NCBI GenBank assembly: GCA_010014835.2
Contig: JAAAKB020000021.1
Span: 2,219,456-2,245,623 of the forward strand
Direction: 5' to 3'
Length of the DNA stretch: 26,168 nt
Source of the DNA: Apostichopus leukothele
Lineage: Eukaryota > Echinodermata > Holothuroidea > Aspidochirotida > Stichopodidae
The position numbers and the translations under genes were made by a program. The notes under the pieces were generated by a model that did no database searches, was not told the origin of the DNA, and worked only from the letters and a program-made list of their open reading frames with translations. This document shows positions 14,001-23,319 of this stretch, piece by piece; positions within the stretch are counted from its first letter, which is position 1; each line of letters opens with the position of its first letter.

Positions 14001-17000
14001 GGCTAAAGAAAAGAGGGACAGAGCAGCATATATGAGGGGTGGGGTAATGGCAAGTGTATAGTAAAGCAACAGGAGATGCAAGTTTAGTAAATTACAACCC
14101 CCCCACCCAAAAAAGAACAATCTGATGGGAATTGGGAGGAAAAACTGACATGTGGGAATTATTTGATCCCCTATAGCAAAGCCACTGGTAAGGGGTATCA
14201 TTTCTTTCTCTTTTATTATTTATGTAAATTTTTGATACCATGTTTAATGTTTACTTCAATAAATATTATCTGAAAATTGGTATGTGGGTTGCCCTTTTGC
14301 ATGTTTTCAGTTCCGTATGGCCATAACTTAAATCTGTACGTATATTCAATCAGCCAATGAAAGAGATCTGAAACATGCCAAAAGAATTGATAGTTAAACT
14401 TACCAGAACCTAATCTGCCTGGTCTGTTGGAAGAATCTTTAGGAGGAAAGTAAAATGGCTGGAGAAGAATTCCTACCGTCACCTGTTTTTGTTCAAAGGA
14501 ATCAACAAGAGGATACTTTTTATTTACTTTATTAACTTATAACATTATAAAGTTAACAAACTGAAAACCTGTGCCATATTAAACACCTGAACTAGTAATG
14601 GTCTTATATTGATGAAAGGACTTTCTTACAAGAACATCTGAGACTAGAAATAAATGAGCTATTTTTGGCATTTATTGGGTTTAAACCTCGTTGTAGGTAG
14701 TAAACCACCTAGCAGACTGTTCTAGTTTTGAACTACATTTCCAAATTGTCCAAAATCCAACCTATTGGTTTTGCTATACTCCAAATCTGCATAGTGTCAA
14801 AACAGATGGGACAGTGCTGTATTTCAAATTTGTGGCATGTGACTGGCTATCACCTCATCCAATTCCTTCATTTTAAAAACATACACAATTACAGTGTACC
14901 ACAAAATACCAACGACTGCATGCACCTGTTATTCCTTTTCATTGATTTAGGCCAAGAAATTGATAAAACAGCATGTACAAGTTCAAATCTCTACTGATGA
15001 TTTGGATAATAAAGCTCACATGAAGCAGGAAAGCATAATATCATCTATAGATCAACTACATACCAAAGGTGATGTACTCTAATAGTGCACTCAAATAGAT
15101 TGGCTATAGGTGATCACAGATGACTTAAGGGCATTGAACACTCGTGCACAAAGAAACGTCTCTTGCTGGTAATTTGACCTAGTTTCGAATGAGGTGTAAC
15201 AGAAGTGTTAGACACCACCATCGATCCCAGAAAATACACACACAGCTTGCTACCGTCGGTAATTGGACAGTAGTGTACAGTCAATACATACAGCTGCGGT
15301 CAATATCCACAGCACAGTGTACATAGCAGCAATGGACATCTCAGGTCCAGATAAAAGATAACAAGGTATCACCTTTCATTACTGTCGCATTTTGTAGTGA
15401 CAATAAAAAACTTCACTTGCAAGCAACGGAAAGGTTACTTTTTCAGAGGCGAGTCTTCAATGCCTTTAAGCTTTTACCACATTGACCTCATCATTATTAT
15501 TAGAGGTTTACTTACTTCAACACCACCGAATAGGTCATAGACTTCAGAGTAAACAGATTTGCTGTCTTTTGGTTCTTCACCCGGCTTGCTGGGAAGTAGA
15601 AGTTCTGCACTTTCTTCCGACTGGACCTTTTCTATCATTGTCTGCAATGTAAAGATCAAGCCTTTTGTACCAGATGTGATCAAGAAATAAGAGCTTATGA
15701 ACAGTGAATTTCATTACTTGCTACGTACAGTAGCTAACCATCAATGAGGATATCACAGAAATACCACAATACATGACTTATTGCTCAGAACTTCATTCAA
15801 CCTGGTGCACTGTAGAAACTTTGCATCAAAGGTAAAGATTAATGAACTAGAAGTAGTTATTGCATACATGTACAGTACATATGATTTCAGAGTAAGAAAG
15901 AAATTGCAAACTAGAGCAGCAATGCACAGAACCTGAGTACTACCACTGTACTGGTACTTTGATGGGCAGTGCATGTGTTAAGGTAGATATTGCAAGGTGT
16001 TGTAGGTAGAAGATGTTTATAAAGGCATGTTTGTTAACAAATATTTTCATGCACACAGCATATTCTAAGTTAGAAAATCATACGAAATAACACAATCACT
16101 TGCTGACAAATTCAGCAAGATAAAGCCTTATCATGAAAGTCACTAGCAATAAAAACTTAGAATATAAACTTCTGCTGCCTGCTTGCTGGTGGGAGAACAG
16201 TGACACTGACTATGATTTCACAATGGAAAATATTGCGTGGAATGAAACTTTAATGAACACACAAGGGAACTATTTTCCTTTCAGGAGTGCATTTTGTAAA
16301 CCTTTTGGATATAATTACTCCTCCAAGGTGTCTGGTAAATACCAGGTATCAATGTCAAACTAGTGCAGCTAACCAGTAACAGTCATGTAACAGTCTGTTA
16401 CATGTAACTGTGTGTCAGAGGCACCTTGGTCAATGCTTTAACTTTGTAAATGATACTACATAGTTTATATCTTTCAATCAGTACTGTATGCTTGAAGAAC
16501 CTGTAGAATGCCAGCAATCATGCAAGGTGGTTACTTTTAACACTATTAAGTTCATTAACCTGCTTGATTTCTCCTTTAGACATTTTTAGATAGTTGTATG
16601 ATTCCAGAAATGAGATAGAAAGGAATGCGATGTCACATCAGTGTGCGTTCATAGAAAATTCATGACAATTCTTCAGTCTGTAAATACTACGTCTTATTCA
16701 CCTTCATGCATTTCAAAATTGTTCTTGAAAATTCGGCTGTTTGAATCTTTGGTGATATGAGCCTGACAGCTGCTTCCTGCATGTCCCTCACAAGAATAGG
16801 AATACCAGTATTTTTTTCTAATCCAATCCTTTTTTCTGAATCTTCTAAAACTTCCACTGGTAACTGCAAACAAATATGAAAATAAGATGATTAACCTTCA
16901 CTATACGACACAGAGAAATATGATAAAGAACAAATGAGGTCTGGGAATTTGAAAAGTTGAGGACTCATTGCTATATATAATTATTGTGTTGTACTGCAAT

Positions 17001-19829
17001 GAGTGATTACAAACTAACAAACTATAGGATAGTTTGAGTGAATGCTTAGAATATGCTTGTCACTCATCAGTTAGCAATATAATTTCTCCATTGACCTTAC
17101 TTTCAAGCAGTGATCGCTAGACATTCTAAGAAATGGAACATATCAGCTTTGTACAATGTAATATATACTTACAACATTCTAAAACTTACCAGGTATGGAT
17201 AATAATGTGTGACAAGCTTACCTGTCTCCTCACAACCTATGCACTCTCACCTACTGTGTCTATCTAGAGTGAACTGGTAACCTTTCAGCACTGTGCGCCC
17301 TCTAAGACCAAACTAGTTCTAACTATTTCATAATTTACATCACTTGTAAACATTTTTAAACTGCTATTCAAAACTCTTGATATCTATTTGAGCTAAATGT
17401 GATTTATGTATATATGGTCAAATAATTGGCATGATTTCCGTACCTACTGTGACATATACAGTAAGTACTATAGTATTGTTTTTAGAAAATTATTGGACTG
17501 TTCCCAAAAGCCAAAGTGAATTGTAATTCAGGAAATTGCCAATGACAACTTGAGTTTAGCCTGTAGATTTTAAAACCCTTGGCTGATATTTTGTAGCAAG
17601 TGGCTAAAATTGTGAAATTCTAAGTCTGGCAGACAATAGCTATTTCTGATGACTTTATTGACTCATACTCGACAACAAGCTGTCTGAAAATATTCTAGAT
17701 ACTGTAATCATTGTATACCAAGTTTTTGGCAGCACTTCAATCACTATTAACGTTTACAGTTTTACTGGTTTTTAACGACTATAACAATTATAACGTAAAA
17801 CCATTTTGGACCCTAGCTTTACGTTAGTTAGTTTTAGGTTATAATTGTTATAATCTGCATGCACAGAAATGGCCTATCCTGAATATCGCTGTACAGTACG
17901 CGTACAGTGAGTAATCTGACACGCACATTCAGTATAAGGATGCTTACAATGTAGCAATACACACTGCAGTGTTTCAACATTGCATTGCTTGTCTGCAGCA
18001 GTCATGCCATAATGCTTGCTTTGTTTTTTGTCATGTCCAAATTAGCTTGGGCTGTTGTGTTATGAATTGAATACGGTAAGGTATACATTATATGATTGTT
18101 AATGAAAGTCCTAATTGCTATGGCATGGGAAGCTTCACTGTGGGAAGTGGGCATTCCAGGTTATAAGTTCATTCAAGGTCTCAGCACTGACTGGCAGTCA
18201 GATCGTGTGTAAATATTGTCAGTTTATGCCTGACCGTGCAATTGATGCTTGGCTAGAAAAGGGAGCAGGTCATGGCATGTAATGGGGCATACTGTTTGGA
18301 AAGGACAGTCTGAAAAAGGATATTAATTTGACACAAAACTGTTATAGAACTGGCATGATTTGCCGATCTGTATTATCTCTGTATGTAGTGTACACATATT
18401 CCAGCACATTAAATGTAATCTACAAAGTACGTAATGTGTATACATTGCATACACTACTTCATTGTCAAAAGTTTTCATTCATAAAATAGTTGGCGCAAAA
18501 ACTAGTAGTGATCAGGTTGTTGAAAAACTGGCTTCGGGTTCACTGTTGTAACTATACCGAATGAATAACAAAATCTGATGGAGATCTATGAGCATATGGA
18601 CGGACGTACAGTATGTACGTACGCATCGGCGGTTCAGCAGTCAGCATTTTCACTGTAATGTACATGTCTATATATCGCAGTTATATTGTTGCAATGTTAT
18701 TCTTAAAAGTAAGCAAAAATGATGACTTTTAATATTACAGTTCTTGCAAGTTCCTTCCAAATACAAACATTGAGGAGTTGTTTGCTTGCACATCAGGTTT
18801 CTTCTGTGTGTATGTCACTGTACTGAGGTTTCAATGGCCTAACATTCATTGCAGGTTACGTGTGTGTATAGTACATGTGCAAGTCATAGCCTAACGTTAG
18901 TTTGAAGAATTGGGGCTAGTACAAATATCCTTCAGGCTAGTGGATTAAGATTGTCAAACCCCTGATGTGCTAGTGATGAATATACCAAAATTTCGAGCCC
19001 TGGCCTACAACCCACATTATAACTGTACTGTGCTGTCACTGACATACTGAAAATGTATGAACTGTTATCTAAGGTATATATAACAGTACGCAATATTCAT
19101 CTCTAAATAATAGGCTGAGAGCTGTGGTCGTCTTGAAATGGAATTCTGATGTACAGTTACATGTTTAGAATAAGTCTACATTCCCACTTACAAAAACTAC
19201 CACAATGCATCAGAATGCTGTCATTTTCTATAAGGACGTCTATTCTTCAGTCATACTGCTGCAAGTCAACTAGTGTATAACTTGCTAGTTTCATATTAGT
19301 GACAGTTAACTTTTGGACCTGAGAAAGTGCTGAGATGTCGAATTTTTCAGGTTCTTCACCCCAGGGTCACTGTTGACCCCAACAGACCTAGGTGTGCTTT
19401 GAGCCATGCCTTGTTGCAGCACACATTTAGAGTATATGCCACACCTTGTTGCTCATACTCTATGTGTGCTGCATTTCTGAAAATTCTGAGAAGTTTGTAT
19501 TCATTTTTTACAAAATACTGAAATACTGTAGTTTTAAACAACATAAATTGTTACACTGCATAACTTTATTTCTAGGTTCTATGGAAATTGTGATACACAA
19601 AGAATTATACGAAGTAAACACTGATGGAATAGTCTCAGGGTCAGCTACTTACCTTACAAATATCAAGAACTGGTTTCTTTCCCATCTGGCGGTTGTTGAC
19701 CATGTGGAATATATTTCTGCTGGTTCTGCATTTTCCTTTCACTACAGTTGTTGCTATTCTCATACACTTGTGAGAACATACCTTTGTCCTGGATGTCTCA
19801 ACCCGCTTTTTCGTTGTCCCACTTTCCAT
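1933..19829 (-). CDS. TRPC4AP: TRPC4AP (TRUSS) orthologue, complete 18-exon coding region
   Basis: The spliced product is 815 aa against 797 aa in human TRPC4AP (DUF3689 family). Exons, in transcript order: 19653-19829, 16702-16863, 15516-15641, 14404-14482, 13447-13511, 12776-12932, 11951-12124, 10918-10980, 9871-10124, 8864-9048, 8115-8216, 6176-6259, 4928-5018, 3777-3917, 3406-3517, 2818-2927, 2264-2470, 1933-2091. All introns are GT-AG with matching phases. Collinear matches to the human protein, recalled from memory, run along the whole length, for example YDLFGGV, WLDN, YKVEVLYVLCLLL, FLRG, QSYFDLLAELMKFN, VDSNM, ENVSCLNT and FWQEHYLHK. In mammals the protein scaffolds TNF-R1 and TRPC4/5 signalling and acts as a CUL4-DDB1 substrate receptor that recognises C-terminal degrons and MYC; that role is known for the family and inferred here. 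The divergent parts are the N-terminus (exon 1), a shorter linker before LPQS in exon 9, and the last dozen residues. Confidence 0.95.
2264..2470 (-). CDS. TRPC4AP: TRPC4AP coding exon 17 (aa 695-763)
   Basis: 69 codons, phase 0 at both ends. ENVSCLNTTIIFLM and LLFWQEHYLHKEKDCTALE match human ENVSCLNTSLVILM and LLRFWQQHYLHKDKDSTCLE. Acceptor ATTTCAG, donor GTGAAT. Confidence 0.97.
2818..2927 (-). CDS. TRPC4AP: TRPC4AP coding exon 16 (aa 658-694)
   Basis: 110 nt. FLFKLINVVHVEVLTQ matches human FLFRLINIIHVQTLTQ. The first half (LMQNCVLMQHIKKKE) is more basic than the human segment. Acceptor GTTACAG, donor GTGAGC. Confidence 0.95.
3406..3517 (-). CDS. TRPC4AP: TRPC4AP coding exon 15 (aa 621-658)
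   Basis: 112 nt. FKKFMHIVHSNIVDSNMFVR matches human FQVFLKQINSSLVDSNMLVR. Acceptor TTTACACAG, donor GTAAGT. Confidence 0.96.
3777..3917 (-). CDS. TRPC4AP: TRPC4AP coding exon 14 (aa 574-620)
   Basis: 47 codons, phase 0 at both ends. SKEVIQSYFDLLAELMKFNI matches human SRDVLQSYFDLLGELMKFNV. Acceptor ATTGCAG; the donor GTCAGT is the weakest in the gene. Confidence 0.97.
4928..5018 (-). CDS. TRPC4AP: TRPC4AP coding exon 13 (aa 543-573)
   Basis: 91 nt, ending in phase 0. FWLARAVESFLRGKTSFADQ and FLLKKGLLE match human FWQARAVESFLRGTTSYADQ and FLLKRGLLE. Acceptor AATCAG, donor GTAAGT. Confidence 0.97.
6176..6259 (-). CDS. TRPC4AP: TRPC4AP coding exon 12 (aa 515-543)
   Basis: 84 nt, phase 2 at both ends. 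KGILTRLVEVTKSEPEDSPF matches human RGLLTRLLQVMKKEPAESSF. Acceptor ATTACAG, donor GTATGT. Confidence 0.95.
6780..7180. repeat. GACCTC-rich dispersed repeat, copy A (intron 11)
   Basis: Contains the alternating motifs TTTGACCT, GTGACCTCAAATGACC and TTAACCTCTGGTGACCTCAG, plus a spacer with AAGTGGATCC, CCAAGTATGAAGTTAATCCAA and TTTACAAAGTTTAATACTTTGACC. The same ordered modules recur at 7680-7980 and 20060-20480, so this is a dispersed family. No coding capacity or terminal structure is evident. Confidence 0.7.
7680..7980. repeat. GACCTC-rich dispersed repeat, copy B (intron 11)
   Basis: Same modules as the copy near 6780: TTTGACCTCTAC, AAGTGGATCCACA, CAAGCATGGAGTTCATCAAAG, GTTTACAAGTATTCAAACTTTGACCTCTGATGGCCTC. 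A short internal duplication of AAAGTGGATCCAC (7764-7776 and 7777-7789) is present. The weak plus-strand reading frame here is a by-product of the repeat. Confidence 0.7.
8115..8216 (-). CDS. TRPC4AP: TRPC4AP coding exon 11 (aa 481-515)
   Basis: 102 nt, phase 2 at both ends. NKYVLLTKKEIQSLEKISSQ and ANIPVCESV match human NKYLLLNNQELNELSAISLK and ANIPEVEAV. Acceptor TTCTTAG, donor GTAAGC. Confidence 0.95.
8864..9048 (-). CDS. TRPC4AP: TRPC4AP coding exon 10 (aa 420-481)
   Basis: 185 nt, phase 0 to 2. Contains LMPGLNAIFDRVIW, NQNCDCSPEVALKVQFLRL and CDHH, matching human LIPGLNNLFDKLIW, NQNCDCSPDITLKIQFLRL and SDHH. The NxNCDCSP segment is nearly invariant. Acceptor TTTTCAG, donor GTGAGT. Confidence 0.97.
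9197..9477. repeat. Tandem pair, 148-bp period (intron 9)
   Basis: Unit 1 begins at 9197 and unit 2 at 9345 with GTATGAAGCATCTAC. Both continue with ATAAGATACATTAGTTTTCC, then TTTACAAGGTT, CAGACTAGTCCCT and CTGATCTTTCACCTCTACTAA. The units differ by scattered substitutions and small length changes. The TTTACAAGGTT and ACCTCTAC modules suggest descent from the GACCTC family. Confidence 0.85.
9871..10124 (-). CDS. TRPC4AP: TRPC4AP coding exon 9 (aa 335-419)
   Basis: 254 nt, the longest exon. WVTWLDNSMAFDAL and AMHQVVYKVEVLYVLCLLLG match human WYTWLDNALVLDAL and IMHEIMYKLEVLYVLCVLLM. The linker between them is shorter than in human by about 14 residues. Donor GTATGT. Confidence 0.96.
10918..10980 (-). 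CDS. TRPC4AP: TRPC4AP coding exon 8 (aa 314-335)
   Basis: 63 nt. ILVELPSFVEKLVQIACQKI matches human LLSIPGFVERLCKLATRKV. Acceptor CTTCAG, donor GTAAGT. One of the two shortest exons, and held in place by the phase match on both sides. Confidence 0.9.
11951..12124 (-). CDS. TRPC4AP: TRPC4AP coding exon 7 (aa 256-314)
   Basis: 174 nt. ADLPNLITNFSDEQIANSCR matches human VPNLSSLVSNFDQQQLANFCR, followed by a Ser/Arg/Gln-rich variable tail. Acceptor TCTGTAG, donor GTAAGT. Confidence 0.95.
12776..12932 (-). CDS. TRPC4AP: TRPC4AP coding exon 6 (aa 204-256)
   Basis: 157 nt, starting phase 0 and ending phase 1. Contains LFNLMSDKSCFLKAATLLED, matching human LFTLMTSKKTFLQTATLIED. Acceptor TTTGCAG, donor GTGAG. 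Confidence 0.95.
13447..13511 (-). CDS. TRPC4AP: TRPC4AP coding exon 5 (aa 182-203)
   Basis: 65 nt. Acceptor TTTTAG chosen because it gives phase 1-to-0 continuity and EMEKWKKLVYKCLELL, equivalent to human DEMSKDCLSILYN. A second AG two bases downstream would break the frame. Donor GTAAGT. Confidence 0.85.
14404..14482 (-). CDS. TRPC4AP: TRPC4AP coding exon 4 (aa 156-182)
   Basis: 26 codons plus 1 nt. Acceptor AAAACAG, donor GTAAGT. VTVGILLQP continues the conserved segment after DLFGGV (human LLVEILMRP). Confidence 0.9.
15516..15641 (-). CDS. TRPC4AP: TRPC4AP coding exon 3 (aa 114-155)
   Basis: 42 codons, phase 0 at both ends. Acceptor CATTGCAG, donor GTAAGT. It ends in VYDLFGGVE, matching the human IFDLFGGVD motif. 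The middle (SKPGEEPKDSK) is a low-complexity acidic and basic linker. Confidence 0.92.
16702..16863 (-). CDS. TRPC4AP: TRPC4AP coding exon 2 (aa 60-113)
   Basis: 54 codons, phase 0 at both ends. Acceptor TTTGCAG, donor GTGAAT. The motif IPILV followed by FSRTILKCMK corresponds to human IPQLLLK and FVECQNILKEI. Confidence 0.88.
17780..17852. repeat. Inverted repeat, 15-bp perfect arms
   Basis: TATAACAATTATAAC at 17780-17794 pairs exactly with its reverse complement at 17838-17852. A second short match (CGTAAA with TTTACG) lies inside the loop. The result is a stem-loop with a branched middle, in intron 1. Confidence 0.8.
19416..19472. repeat. Hairpin-forming inverted repeat in intron 1
   Basis: GCAGCACACATTTAGAGTAT (from 19416) pairs with CATACTCTATGTGTGCTGC (19454-19472), leaving two small bulges and a loop of about 15 nt. 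The arms are about 19-23 nt, which is the scale of a short pre-miRNA, but nothing else supports that role. Confidence 0.7.
19653..19829 (-). CDS. TRPC4AP: TRPC4AP coding exon 1 (aa 1-59, start codon)
   Basis: ATG at 19827-19829 has G at -3 and G at +4, and an in-frame stop lies 6 nt upstream, which favours this start. The exon ends on AAG and a textbook GTAAGT donor in phase 0, as exon 2 requires. The segment NIFHMVNNRQMGKK aligns loosely with human NILLQLRQGQLTGR, after a basic N-terminal stretch that replaces the Ala/Gly-rich mammalian one. It is the least certain exon because identity is low. An additional non-coding 5' exon cannot be excluded. Confidence 0.72.
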
Positions 19830-20059
19830 TACTCAGTCTTTAGGGAGAAGGACAATAAAATTTCACTGCATACGTCAAGAATTATTAGGCTAATAATTTT
19901 ATAACACTATTAAAGTGTGCTAGTATGATCATATATAAAAAGGCAAGTTTGCAATAATCAGAAAGTCAGAGGGTTAGGGATTTGTATTCACATATGAGAA
20001 TATTTAATAGAAACTGTGTACAAAAGGCTCTGGCATTTATACAGTAAGGTGGATTTGTG
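19830..20059 (-). other. 5' flank / 5' UTR of TRPC4AP
   Basis: Lies directly upstream of the start codon. No TATA box or clear initiator is convincing, so the transcription start is not located; an upstream non-coding exon is possible. Confidence 0.3.
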
Positions 20060-20480
20060 TAGCAACAGGCTTTACTTCCAGAGTAATTGTGATCTCAAAA
20101 TTTTAAGATTTTGATCTCTGTAGACCTCAAATGAGCATTGACCAATAACGTGAATCCACATACTTATGAAGTATGAACTTCGTCCAAGTTTTACTTTGGG
20201 TTACAAGGTTTTCTGTTGACTTCAAATGACCTCTATGGAAAATTGTTGTTACTCACCAAGGGGAATTAGATACATTCATTATACAGATACTACATGAAAA
20301 TTTCATTCAACTTAGGAAGTAACCATAGTAATTCGTCAAGGTTGACAACAACTGACAAACTTTCAGATTTTGACTTCTGGAGACCTCACATGACTTTGAC
20401 CTCTTTGAAAAACAAGAGAGTTCTTTTACTCACTAAGATTAATTGACATGTACTACAAACGAAGTTCATCCAATTTCTTT
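20060..20480. repeat. GACCTC-rich dispersed repeat, copy C (upstream of TRPC4AP)
   Basis: About two units of the family seen in intron 11. Visible modules include TGTAGACCTCAAATGAGCATTG, CTTATGAAGTATGAACTTCG, GGTTACAAGG, CTTCAAATGACCTCTATGG, GGAGACCTCACATGACTTTGACC and AAGTTCATCCAA. It is more diverged than the intron 11 copies. Confidence 0.65.
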
Positions 20481-20999
20481 TACTGCATCATATCATGTTT
20501 ATGTTTTTCTTCTATTCCACAGATTTTCATGCTAAAATAGTTCATGGTGCTTTTCCAAATATTGTCATGGTTTGATTGGCTAATAGTCCCTTGCCCATTG
20601 TCTGAAATTCTTGCATCTTCAGTACTGAACACCAAACATGTTGTTCAACTGCAACTAACGGTTCTTCCTGTGAAGAGATAGCTATGTTTGTGCAATAGGC
20701 AATCACATGTGTGCATGCAAATATAATACCGTTAGGCAGGCCTCGACAAATACGGTCTCCAACTCGCCATTGGCTGGTAGAAGTTTAACGGTAGGACTCG
20801 CTTAGGGCTTGCACACCTAGCTATAGGATATGCCTAGTACTATAGGAGCACTAATGTTACAGAAGCCAAGCTACAGTACCTTCATAGGTATTTTTGCCGA
20901 TGTTTGAGATAAAAGACAGTAGGCCTAGCTGCATACTAATAATTCTGCGACATGTTTTACTTCATCACTTACTTTTGGTGGAAAAAGTATAAATATCAC
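20481..20999. other. Intergenic DNA, nothing recognised
   Basis: No coding stretch, RNA gene or element end is visible. AGGCCTAGC-type motifs occur at about 20930, as elsewhere in this intergenic region. Confidence 0.4.
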
Positions 21000-22690
21000 A
21001 CTACACAGAAATATAATTTTCCAATGTGCAAATACGTTGTAGAGACTTGAAGACAGATATGACCAAACACCATGGATGAGTGTGCTCTATGTGTGATCTA
21101 TTTTCTCCCCTTGCATCTTCACAAACAGTCATTTGTTCCTTTGTGATATGATAGGGTGTCCTAGTTTCTTCAATATCATATGTTGCGCAGCATTCTCGAC
21201 GTTCATCACATGAGAACTGAACTATGCCTAATTGTGTAGACAGCTCGAGGCCGAACAAATTGTTGCCTGATTCGGTTACAAAGAACTTAGCATTGCTCGC
21301 GCGGAAGACAGATGAAGCTTATGGCGTGGGCCAAAGAGTGTCCTATAGGTGGTGTTGTTATTAGCTCTTGCAACATATTAGCTCTTGCCCCGGTATCGAA
21401 TTTTGCTGTGCCTGCTTGTGCTTACCCTGGATACAGCAAATTTGACTCCTTTGAATTTGTGTTCTTGGTATCTTGACATTCTTGGGCTTAGACCTGCATT
21501 TCTCTGCCCAGTGGTTGCGCTTGTTGCAGTTCCTACATATTTGACCAAAAGCTGGGCACTGCCTAGGTTTATGCGATCCTCCACAATTGGAGCATTCCTT
21601 CGTTAGTGTACTATTTTTTCCTATACATGTGTTCTCTTGTAGCTTTTACTGCTCACAGTGTCAACATTATTTGCTGAACTAATCTTTGTGCTGTGTTGGT
21701 AAGTGCTCATAGCTGCTAGCTGCCAATTTGTTGCTTCACTTATTCGTAAGCTCTCTAGCGTCATAGTTAGGGTCGCGTCTTTTTCTGCGAGACGAAATAC
21801 ACATGCTTTGGCTGTCACATCTTTACAACCGATCACTAGCTTATCACGCAGCATTTCGTTTCCCATGTCTCCGAATTTGCATTGCTCCGCAAGCTGCTTT
21901 AGACGAACATAATACTGATCTATGGATTCACCATGTTCTTGTTTTGACAATAAAAATTGGTGCCTATCATATAGTTCGTTTCTCGGTGGTTGAAACATGG
22001 TTTTTACCTTCTGCCTTTGTTGTATTGACTTAAGTCTTTTTCTACAATCCATTCCCATGATTGTCTTTAGGGTAGCGATCTGAATGTTCTTTCTTGTCTA
22101 AGCCTACTGCGATACGATCATCTAACCATGTTTCCTTGAATGCGAGCCAGCCTTGCTCCACATTCCCTGAGCATACCATAGGCGATGGCAGTGGAATTCC
22201 ATACGCCATGCTGATATTGCTATATGTATAGTACGCTGTATGTTGCTGAGCTGAGAAGAACAGCTTAGGCTATTACACTACAGTAATGTACGTTATCGTT
22301 GTCCTTTGCTCATTCCTCTGTGGTATGTCAGCGTTGGCCAGTAACTTTGGGCTTAAATTGCGGGTTGCTGATTTCGTCGGACTGACGAAAATCTACAGAA
22401 ATATGTGCTTGAAGGAGGCGGCGGGTATCAACACGCATTAGATCTGATCATGTCGGGCACCATGATATGTTCTCCGTTGGAGATATAATGTACACAGAGA
22501 GAGTCTTAAGGAACTACCAGTATTTGTTTATTGCTTTGGTGTACACTGTAAGGTAAGTATCTCGAAACTATCATATGCACATGGGTATCTCGTTCATAAG
22601 AAGATGGCACTGGTCACTTTTGACACAGCTCGTAACCACTGTAATGTGGTAGGACAGCAATATTACAAATGACTATAACAATAATGTAAC
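21000..22690 (-). mobile_element. Ty3/Gypsy-like LTR-retrotransposon fossil, 5' part only
   Basis: In minus orientation, in order: a candidate 5' LTR (about 22463-22690, TG...CA ends, internal AATAAA), a possible primer-binding site beginning TGGTGCCCGAC (22445-22462), gag-like sequence (about 21620-22210, including the retrotransposon-gag signature HGESIDQYYVRLKQLAEQC), two CCHC zinc knuckles (about 21490-21600) and an aspartic-protease-like remnant (about 21200-21330). No reverse transcriptase, RNase H, integrase or 3' LTR was found, so the copy is truncated. It is broken, with several breaks in the coding part. A long gag stretch is still readable, which suggests moderate rather than extreme age. 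The family assignment rests on the gag and knuckle style and is less certain than the LTR-retroelement identity; the LTR limits are tentative. Confidence 0.8.
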
Positions 22691-22865
22691 AGAGTAGACG
22701 CAAACTTTTTTGAGATGTTGCATCTCGTTGACGCAAGCTTTAAAATCTAACTAGGCTAAGCCTAGTAACAATACTGGTATTAGTGGTAATAGCCTTGGAC
22801 TAGAGTGTAGCCTAACATGGTTTCAGTGCCATTCTGCCATAGGTACAATGTCATAATGCCATACT

Positions 22866-22937
22866 GTACCTTTCCGCCATAGATTTCGATCATTTCCGCC
22901 ATGGCAGAAAGGATCAAAATCTATGGCGGAATGGTAC
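22866..22937. repeat. 72-bp imperfect palindrome in the foldback element
   Basis: Centred on GCCATGGC at 22901/22902. The 36-nt arms run from GTACC on the left to GGTAC on the right and differ at only about four positions. They carry TTCCGCCATAG and CTATGGCGGAA near the ends. Confidence 0.9.
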
Positions 22938-23319
22938 ATTTAAGGAATGGATTTTACACAGGAATGCATCAGTGAAACTTTCTTTGATTCGCGTGGAAGG
23001 ATAGGTACACGGTCTTCAAATGTGACTGTTCGCTGGATAGACTGAATTGTAGTTAAGACAAGATTGGGGAATAGACAGTCTTTAATGTACTACATGTTGC
23101 TTGAATAGTTATTATAATTTTGTAATCTTGAGTCGATACACTGTCTTCAAATATATAATTGTTGGTTGTATAAATCGAATTAATTTAGGTTGATTGTTTA
23201 TGAAAAGGACCAATTCTGATTGTCGATTTAAATGACTGATTTTGTGGATTTTGCGGGCCTATAGGTAGTTTGAAGAGAAGCAATATACAGTGCATATAGG
23301 CCGACAGTGCACCCACAAT

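Larger units (their letters stand above)
10125..16701 (-). other. TRPC4AP introns 2-8, no further features
   Basis: Introns of about 1060, 1033, 892, 514, 651, 970 and 793 bp around exons 3-8. Apart from the exons, I see unique-looking AT-rich DNA, with no conserved coding stretch, RNA gene or element with recognisable ends. Confidence 0.45.
16864..19652 (-). other. TRPC4AP intron 1, largest intron
   Basis: About 2.8 kb between exons 1 and 2. It contains two inverted repeats able to fold (17780-17852 and 19416-19472) and otherwise no recognised gene. Large first introns often carry regulatory DNA; nothing specific can be named here. Confidence 0.6.

Noticed and set aside
19446-19904. 152-codon open frame on the plus strand
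   Set aside because: It lies opposite TRPC4AP exon 1 and has no recognisable domain; its composition (Cys/Tyr/Leu-rich, irregular) is that of an antisense shadow.
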